DNA from: a bacterium
Lineage (GTDB): Bacteria > UBP6 > JAFGXH01
Direction: 5' to 3'
NCBI GenBank assembly: GCA_027064085.1
Contig: JAMOQH010000189.1
Location: 1 to 25,596 of the forward strand
DNA: 25,596 bases
How positions within the stretch are numbered: position 1 is the first letter of the stretch; the number at the start of each line of letters is the position of its first letter. A model generated the notes under the pieces. It searched no databases and was not told where the DNA came from. It saw nothing but the letters and a program-made list of their open reading frames with translations. Below are positions 21,593 through 25,596 of the stretch, piece after piece. The position numbers were made by a program, and so were the translations under genes.

Positions 21593-23530
21593 TTAATCCT
21601 TTTTCTTAATAAACTTTGACTCAAATTTATGCTTTATTATCCATTTTCGTTGGTATTTAGGGGGTAAATACTTCATTATTTCCCATAGAAAAGTTTCTGT
21701 TACTTCGTATGATAGACTTAATTGTGCCATTTGATTAGTTGGGTCATAATTTGATTTAAAAGTTTTTTTTATACATTTTACATATTCATTAGTTCTACAA
21801 AATAATTTAATTCCTTCATCTATATTTAATTGAGGGTCAGCTTGCTCTACTGCATTTTCAATAATTTCTTGAAATCTTTCTTCTGCTGAATAGTATTTAT
21901 ACCCAAATATTCCCATAAAATAAATTGAATATAGTAAAAATAGTAAAATTATTTTATAAATTAGGCCCCCTAAGAAGCTTTTCTTTTTTTCTTTCTTTTT
22001 TCTTTTTTTCTCTTTCTTTTTAGGAGAAGAATGGTTTGATTTTTTATTGATTGATTTTTTGGGTTTAACTGCTTTAGCTGTAGAAGATCTTCTGCGACTT
22101 CTTTTTTTACCAGACTTAACAGTACTTTCTTCTTCACTTTTATTGTTATAATTACCCAATAAATTTGTATTTTCTTCATCATCATAATTGGAAGATTTTG
22201 GGAAATCATCTTCGTCTGGAAAATCAAGGACATTATTTATCACTTTCTTTTTAGGAGGTCTTTTCATTGTTGAGTCATCAAAATCAAAAGAATCATTTAA
22301 ATTCCCTTTTTTAGGAGGTCTTTTCATTGTTGAGTCATCAAAATCATTTATATTGAACCCCGGTTTTGCCATAACTGTTTCGTCATCATCGTCTTCTGTC
22401 CATTGTTCTACCTCTTTAAATGGAGGTCGTTGGTTTCCTATAATGGTTTCTTCTTCGTCAACATATAAGTCTCTAGATTTAGGTTTATTAAATTTAGGTG
22501 GTGTTTTTTTTACTTGTAACAAATTTGTTGTTTCTTCTTCTTCTTCACTTATATTATCATCATCTTCCCATAAAAGATTTTCATGTCTTTCTTTTGTTGC
22601 TCTTATTTCAGTTTTAAATAATTCCTTTAACCAAATAGATACATCATTGCTGAAAACAGGAGTATTAAAGCTTTTTAAAAATCTCTCTAAATCTTTGCTA
22701 AAACCTAATGCTGTTTGATACCTTCTAGACTTATCCTTTTCTAAGGCTTTCATTATTATTTTAGATAATATTTTAGGATATTTAGGATTTAGGATATGTG
22801 GGGGAATAAATTCTCTATTTATAATTAAATCCATCATTTCAAAAGGATTGGTAACATTAGGAAATAATCTTTTTCCTGTTGTTATTTCGTATAAAACAAT
22901 AGCTAAAGCAAATACATCAGAGCGACCATCAAGCTTTTCTCCTTTAATTTGTTCTGGTGACATATAAGAAACCTTTCCTTTTATTTTACCAGCCTGAGTT
23001 TTTTCATTTGAGCGAGTATTGGCCTTAGCTATTCCAAAGTCAACAACTTTAGCTATACCCTCATAGGAAACGAGTATGTTTTGAGGTGAAATATCCCTAT
23101 GAACGATATTCATGGAAACACCGTAAATATCTTTCATGTTGTGGGCATAATGCAGACCTGTTGCTGCCTGAGAAATTATGTGACATGAAAATTGTAATGG
23201 CAAGGGGGATTTCTTTTTTACTGATTTTATGAGTAATTGGTCAAGACTTAAACCAAAAATGTATTCCATTGCAATGAAGTATATATTTTTTACACTTCCT
23301 AAATCGTATATTTGAACTATATTGGAATGAGTGAGCATTGCTGCCACACGGGCTTCATTTAGAAACATATCAACAAATTCTTTATTTTTGGTAAATTCTG
23401 GTAGAATTTTTTTTAAAACAACAAGTTTTTCAAAGCCCTTAACTCCTGTCTGACGAGCTAACCATATTTCAGCCATACCACCTGTTGCGATTTTATCTAA
23501 AAGTCTGTATTTACCAAATTGCTTTTTCAT
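21593..23530 (-). CDS. Membrane-anchored Ser/Thr protein kinase with acidic-Thr tail
   Basis: 645 aa. The Hanks-type kinase domain covers about 8-285: IATGGMAEIWLAR (Gly loop), LVVLKKIL (catalytic Lys near 40), Glu59, IVHRDISPQNIL (Asp146), VDFGIAKA (Asp164) and SPEQIKGEKLDGRSDVFALA. The HRDISPQN form is common in Myxococcota kinases. Residues 320-470 hold an acidic linker with seven (D/E)-rich-Thr-hydrophobic motifs (near Thr335, 362, 385, 401, 421, 455, 470). A Lys/Arg-rich stretch (about 475-517) precedes one TM (about 523-546) and a ~100-residue extracytoplasmic tail. No PASTA domain is present. It heads a three-gene operon with its own promoter. Targets are unknown; the neighbours are the first candidates. 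Confidence 0.9.
   Translation of the reverse strand: MKKQFGKYRLLDKIATGGMAEIWLARQTGVKGFEKLVVLKKILPEFTKNKEFVDMFLNEARVAAMLTHSNIVQIYDLGSVKNIYFIAMEYIFGLSLDQLLIKSVKKKSPLPLQFSCHIISQAATGLHYAHNMKDIYGVSMNIVHRDISPQNILVSYEGIAKVVDFGIAKANTRSNEKTQAGKIKGKVSYMSPEQIKGEKLDGRSDVFALAIVLYEITTGKRLFPNVTNPFEMMDLIINREFIPPHILNPKYPKILSKIIMKALEKDKSRRYQTALGFSKDLERFLKSFNTPVFSNDVSIWLKELFKTEIRATKERHENLLWEDDDNISEEEEETTNLLQVKKTPPKFNKPKSRDLYVDEEETIIGNQRPPFKEVEQWTEDDDDETVMAKPGFNINDFDDSTMKRPPKKGNLNDSFDFDDSTMKRPPKKKVINNVLDFPDEDDFPKSSNYDDEENTNLLGNYNNKSEEESTVKSGKKRSRRRSSTAKAVKPKKSINKKSNHSSPKKKEKKRKKKEKKKSFLGGLIYKIILLFLLYSIYFMGIFGYKYYSAEERFQEIIENAVEQADPQLNIDEGIKLFCRTNEYVKCIKKTFKSNYDPTNQMAQLSLSYEVTETFLWEIMKYLPPKYQRKWIIKHKFESKFIKKKD
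22248..22346 (-). repeat. 60-bp direct repeat inside the kinase linker
   Basis: A 39-bp stretch (22248-22286) recurs exactly at 22308-22346, a period of 60 bp or 20 residues. It encodes the two FDDSTMKRPPKK copies of the acidic-Thr tail. The high nucleotide identity points to a recent duplication. Confidence 0.85.
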
Positions 23531-23552
23531 ATTTCTCGCAAAAATTCTCCTA

Positions 23553-23581
23553 ATAATAATAGATTATTGTATAAGTGTCAA
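23553..23581 (-). promoter_or_regulatory. Promoter of the kinase operon
   Basis: On the minus strand a perfect TTGACA (23581-23576) is followed after 17 bases by TATTAT (23558-23553), a near-consensus promoter. TAGGAG (23552-23547) overlaps the transcription-start region, and a closer GCGAGAAAT precedes the ATG at 23530. Confidence 0.7.
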
Positions 23582-23597
23582 TTTTTTTATCTTTTAT

Positions 23598-23625
23598 TTG
23601 ATTTTTAATAAAAAGAGAATATAAT
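23598..23625 (+). promoter_or_regulatory. Promoter of nadA
   Basis: TTGATT (23598-23603) and TATAAT (23620-23625) are 16 bases apart. GGGAG (23640-23644) and the ATG at 23651 follow. It is divergent from the kinase promoter, whose -35 box is only 16 bases away, so a factor bound between them could affect both. Confidence 0.6.
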
Positions 23626-23650
23626 AATTAAACTTTTTTGGGAGAGAATT

Positions 23651-24769
23651 ATGGATAAACAAAAATATTACAAATTTGAAATAGATTATAATACTAATCA
23701 TTTTAATGAATTTCCTCATGATATTTTTACTAATGAAGAAAAGGATTTATATCTTAAAATAAAAAAAAGAAAAGAAGAACTTGGTGATAAACTGGTTATA
23801 TTGGCTCATCATTATCAAAGTAAATGGATTACAGAACTTGGTGATTTCGTAGGAGACAGTTTTCAGCTCTCAAAAGAAGCATCTATGATGAAAAATGCTG
23901 AAAAAATAATATTTGCCGGGGTTCACTTTATGGCAGAATCTGCTGATATTTTATCTTCTGACAAGCAAAAAGTTTATTTACCCAATATAAAAGCAGGTTG
24001 TCCTATGGCTGATATGACTTCCTTACAAGATTTGGAATTTGCATGGGAGGAGATTCATAAAAATTTAAATGGGGAGAAAATAATTCCTATTACCTACATG
24101 AATTCAACAGCTGAGGTAAAAGCTTTTTGTGGTGCTCATGGAGGGGCGGTTTGTACTTCTTCAAATGCAGATAAAATTTTTGAATGGGCATTTACTGTTG
24201 GTGATAAAGTTATGTTTATGCCAGATAAAAATCTTGGTATGAATACGGCAAATAAATTGGGGATTCCTAAAAACGAGCAAGTTTTATATGATTTGAGTAA
24301 GGAAAACGGAGGGCATACAAAAGAGGATATTAAAAATTCCAAAGTTATATTATGGAATGGTTACTGTCATGTTCATAAGTTTTTTAGTGTTGAAATGGTT
24401 AAAAACCTAAAAGAAAAATATGATGATTACAAATTAATTGTTCACCCCGAAGCTAGCCCTGATATTGTTGCACTTGCTGACGGAATTGGAAGCACTAAAT
24501 ACATTGTTGATTATGTTAAGGCAAGTAAGCCGGGGGATACAATTATAATAGGAACGGAAATTAATTTGGTTTATAGACTTGCAGAAGAATATAAAGACAG
24601 AAATATTTTTCCTCTTAGAAAATCTCTTTGTCCCAATATGTATAGGATTAATATGGTTAATTTATATGAAACAATTATGGATTTTCCTGAAGAAAGAGTG
24701 ATAACCGTAGGAGATAAAACAAAAGCCAATGCCAAAAAAGCATTGGATAGAATGTTGGAATTTGGTTAA
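23651..24769 (+). CDS. nadA: Quinolinate synthase NadA
   Basis: 372 aa, the longer type of NadA similar to that of Bacillus. It condenses iminoaspartate with dihydroxyacetone phosphate to quinolinate in NAD synthesis and needs a [4Fe-4S] cluster. The three cluster cysteines are Cys117 (IKAGCPMADM), Cys239 (WNGYCHVH) and Cys327 (SLCPNMYRI), spacing close to 110/230/320 of the Bacillus enzyme. Substrate motifs LAHHYQ, VGDSFQLS, YMNSTAEVKAFCGAHGG, VHPEASPDIVALAD and GTEINLVYRL are present. Neither nadB nor nadC is adjacent. Start ATG 23651 has GGGAG at 23640-23644. Downstream, 111 bases carry a stack of hairpins before trmL. Confidence 0.95.
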   Translation: MDKQKYYKFEIDYNTNHFNEFPHDIFTNEEKDLYLKIKKRKEELGDKLVILAHHYQSKWITELGDFVGDSFQLSKEASMMKNAEKIIFAGVHFMAESADILSSDKQKVYLPNIKAGCPMADMTSLQDLEFAWEEIHKNLNGEKIIPITYMNSTAEVKAFCGAHGGAVCTSSNADKIFEWAFTVGDKVMFMPDKNLGMNTANKLGIPKNEQVLYDLSKENGGHTKEDIKNSKVILWNGYCHVHKFFSVEMVKNLKEKYDDYKLIVHPEASPDIVALADGIGSTKYIVDYVKASKPGDTIIIGTEINLVYRLAEEYKDRNIFPLRKSLCPNMYRINMVNLYETIMDFPEERVITVGDKTKANAKKALDRMLEFG

Positions 24770-24781
24770 AATGGGGAGGGG

Positions 24782-24802
24782 AGACGTAGCGATGCTACAT
24801 CT
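24782..24802. repeat. GACGTAGC palindrome, first hairpin after nadA
   Basis: AGACGTAGC (24782-24790) pairs with GCTACATCT (24794-24802) around GAT, with one C-A mismatch, and is followed by GTACG. It resembles the widespread GAGACG...CGTCTC-TAC class of palindromic intergenic repeats; this likeness is from memory. Confidence 0.55.
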
Positions 24803-24808
24803 GTACGA

Positions 24809-24867
24809 GCCGTTTCAACCTTGCAGAGCAAGTTTTACACGGATTTTTGAGCCTAGGTCTCAAAAAT
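24809..24867. repeat. Dispersed two-hairpin element, copy D, between nadA and trmL
   Basis: Hairpin I: CCGTTTCAACCTTGC (24810-24824) pairs with GCAAGTTTTACACGG (24828-24842) around AGA, with mismatches only at stem positions 5, 7 and 10. Hairpin II begins at the next base: ATTTTTGAG (24843-24851) pairs perfectly with CTCAAAAAT (24859-24867) around CCTAGGT. The second stem ends 2 bases before the AAGGAGA ribosome-binding site of trmL, so it could act as a leader structure for trmL as well as a 3' structure of nadA. Confidence 0.85.
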
Positions 24868-24880
24868 TAAGGAGAAGTAA

Positions 24881-25324
24881 ATGAATATAGTATTTTTTGA
24901 ACCAGAAATACCACAAAATACAGGCACAACAGGAAGGCTTTGTGCTGCAACTAATACAGTATTTCATTTGGTTGGAAGATTAGGGTTTTCCCTTGATGAA
25001 AAGAAAGTAAAAAGGGCAGGGTTAGATTATTGGCCTTTTTTAGATTTACGACTTTATGATACTTGGGAAGAATTTAAAGAAAAAAATCCTGGAAGATATA
25101 TAATGTTTACTGTTCATACCGATAAACTATATACTGAAATTGAATACAAAGAAGATGATTATCTTGTTTTTGGACGAGAAACCAAAGGTTTGCCAAAAGA
25201 TTGGATTAAGGATAATCCATTAGCTGTAACCATACCTATTTATAATGAAAATGTTAGGTCTTTAAATTTATCAACAACAAGTGGAATAGCTTTATACGAA
25301 GCATTAAGGCAAACAAGAGGATAA
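24881..25324 (+). CDS. trmL: tRNA (cytidine/uridine-34 2'-O) methyltransferase TrmL
   Basis: 147 aa, typical of TrmL (YibK). This is a single SPOUT domain with the motifs NIVFFEPEIPQNTGTTGR, a middle LVFGRETKGLP and the C-terminal VRSLNLSTTSGIALYEALRQ that forms the trefoil knot and binds AdoMet. It methylates the wobble ribose of tRNA-Leu isoacceptors. Length excludes the larger TrmH and RlmB, which have an N-terminal extension. AAGGAGA (24869-24875) precedes the ATG by 5 bases. The leader contains copy D of the dispersed element. Confidence 0.92.
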   Translation: MNIVFFEPEIPQNTGTTGRLCAATNTVFHLVGRLGFSLDEKKVKRAGLDYWPFLDLRLYDTWEEFKEKNPGRYIMFTVHTDKLYTEIEYKEDDYLVFGRETKGLPKDWIKDNPLAVTIPIYNENVRSLNLSTTSGIALYEALRQTRG

Positions 25325-25423
25325 AAACTTTGTGCAATAAAATGGTTTTTAAATAGTGCTTTTACTCCTTTTATGTCTTTTATAGGAGATAATTAAATTT
25401 ATTTATTTAACATATAATATCAA

Positions 25424-25451
25424 TAAAAAAAGAAACAAACTTTGTTTGGTT
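25424..25451 (-). terminator. Terminator of the minus-strand gene, possibly bidirectional with trmL
   Basis: CAAAC (25436-25440) pairs with GTTTG (25444-25448) around TTT, with a further A-A/T-T pair on each side of one mismatch. On the minus strand it is followed by a run of Ts (complement of the A-run at 25424-25430). On the plus strand TACTTTTTTG follows, so it could stop trmL transcripts too. Confidence 0.5.
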
Positions 25452-25504
25452 ACTTTTTTGCATGGAAAACACATTGTTTGAAATGCTAATTTTTAAGATA
25501 TTGA

Positions 25505-25596
25505 TTATTTTATAGTGATTAAACCAAGATTTTCTGCTACTATCTCTGATAAGTCAAGAACTTTAATATTGTCTTCTTCGTTTCTAGCTTTTACAC
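25505..25596 (-). CDS. C-terminal end of an unidentified gene (truncated by window edge)
   Basis: The minus strand reads VKARNEEDNIKVLDLSEIVA then ENLGLITIK and a stop (25507-25505), about 30 residues. It is open to the window edge and is followed by a T-run terminator at 25424-25451, so it is probably real. The fragment is too short to name; no family was recognised. Confidence 0.5.
   Translation of the reverse strand, partial: VKARNEEDNIKVLDLSEIVAENLGLITIK

Overview
The window is very AT-rich (about three quarters A+T or more by eye), with dense short operons on both strands and Shine-Dalgarno motifs of the GGAGG type. Several families point to a Gram-negative, deltaproteobacterial or Myxococcota-like lineage with an unusually low GC content. 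These are a Ser/Thr kinase with the GGMAEIWLAR glycine loop and a basic stretch before one membrane segment, an AgmX/PglI-like C-terminal domain, lipoproteins with tandem Cys-rich modules, a FadL-like outer-membrane protein and a Cache-like membrane sensor. The taxon is inferred; no rRNA or tRNA gene was seen.

Layout. 1-91 is the 5' end of dnaJ (minus strand). 326-1615 is a three-gene operon: a winged-helix regulator, an exported remnant of an alpha/beta hydrolase, and a small PH-like protein. 1745-3773 holds a lipoprotein that appears to start at ATA, then a FadL-like barrel. 3772-4284 is a block of nested palindromic repeats that runs into the ribosome-binding site of a Cys-rich lipoprotein (4289-5455). 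5597-8608 is an AmmeMemoRadiSam operon (amrA-amrS-amrB) that also carries an apparently exported class I glutamine amidotransferase. ruvB and glnS follow. On the minus strand, 16940-11713 is a run of five genes: ROK kinase, Cache-like membrane sensor, degenerate receiver-GAF-PAS-PAS protein, GxxExxY protein and PHP phosphoesterase. 17190-18823 encodes a membrane-anchored metallophosphoesterase and an overlapping DUF1858-like protein. 19347-18826 is a paralogue of the first regulator whose 5' end looks damaged. 23530-19532 is a tightly coupled operon of Ser/Thr kinase, NfeD-like membrane protein and a large exported protein of unknown function. nadA and trmL close the window, followed by the 3' end of one more minus-strand gene.

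Most notable. A dispersed intergenic element was found at 11616-11678, 17019-17080 and 24809-24867, with an inverted half-related form at 5459-5515. The three full copies share a two-hairpin design. In the two well-preserved copies the first stem has the same three mismatches at the same positions while the paired tips covary, and the second stem starts at the very next base. This is a candidate undescribed structured RNA or repeat family. Other points worth checking are the two genes without a usable standard start codon, the hydrolase that has lost its catalytic core, the composite repeat with mutually exclusive hairpins, and a kinase tail with seven acidic-Thr motifs.
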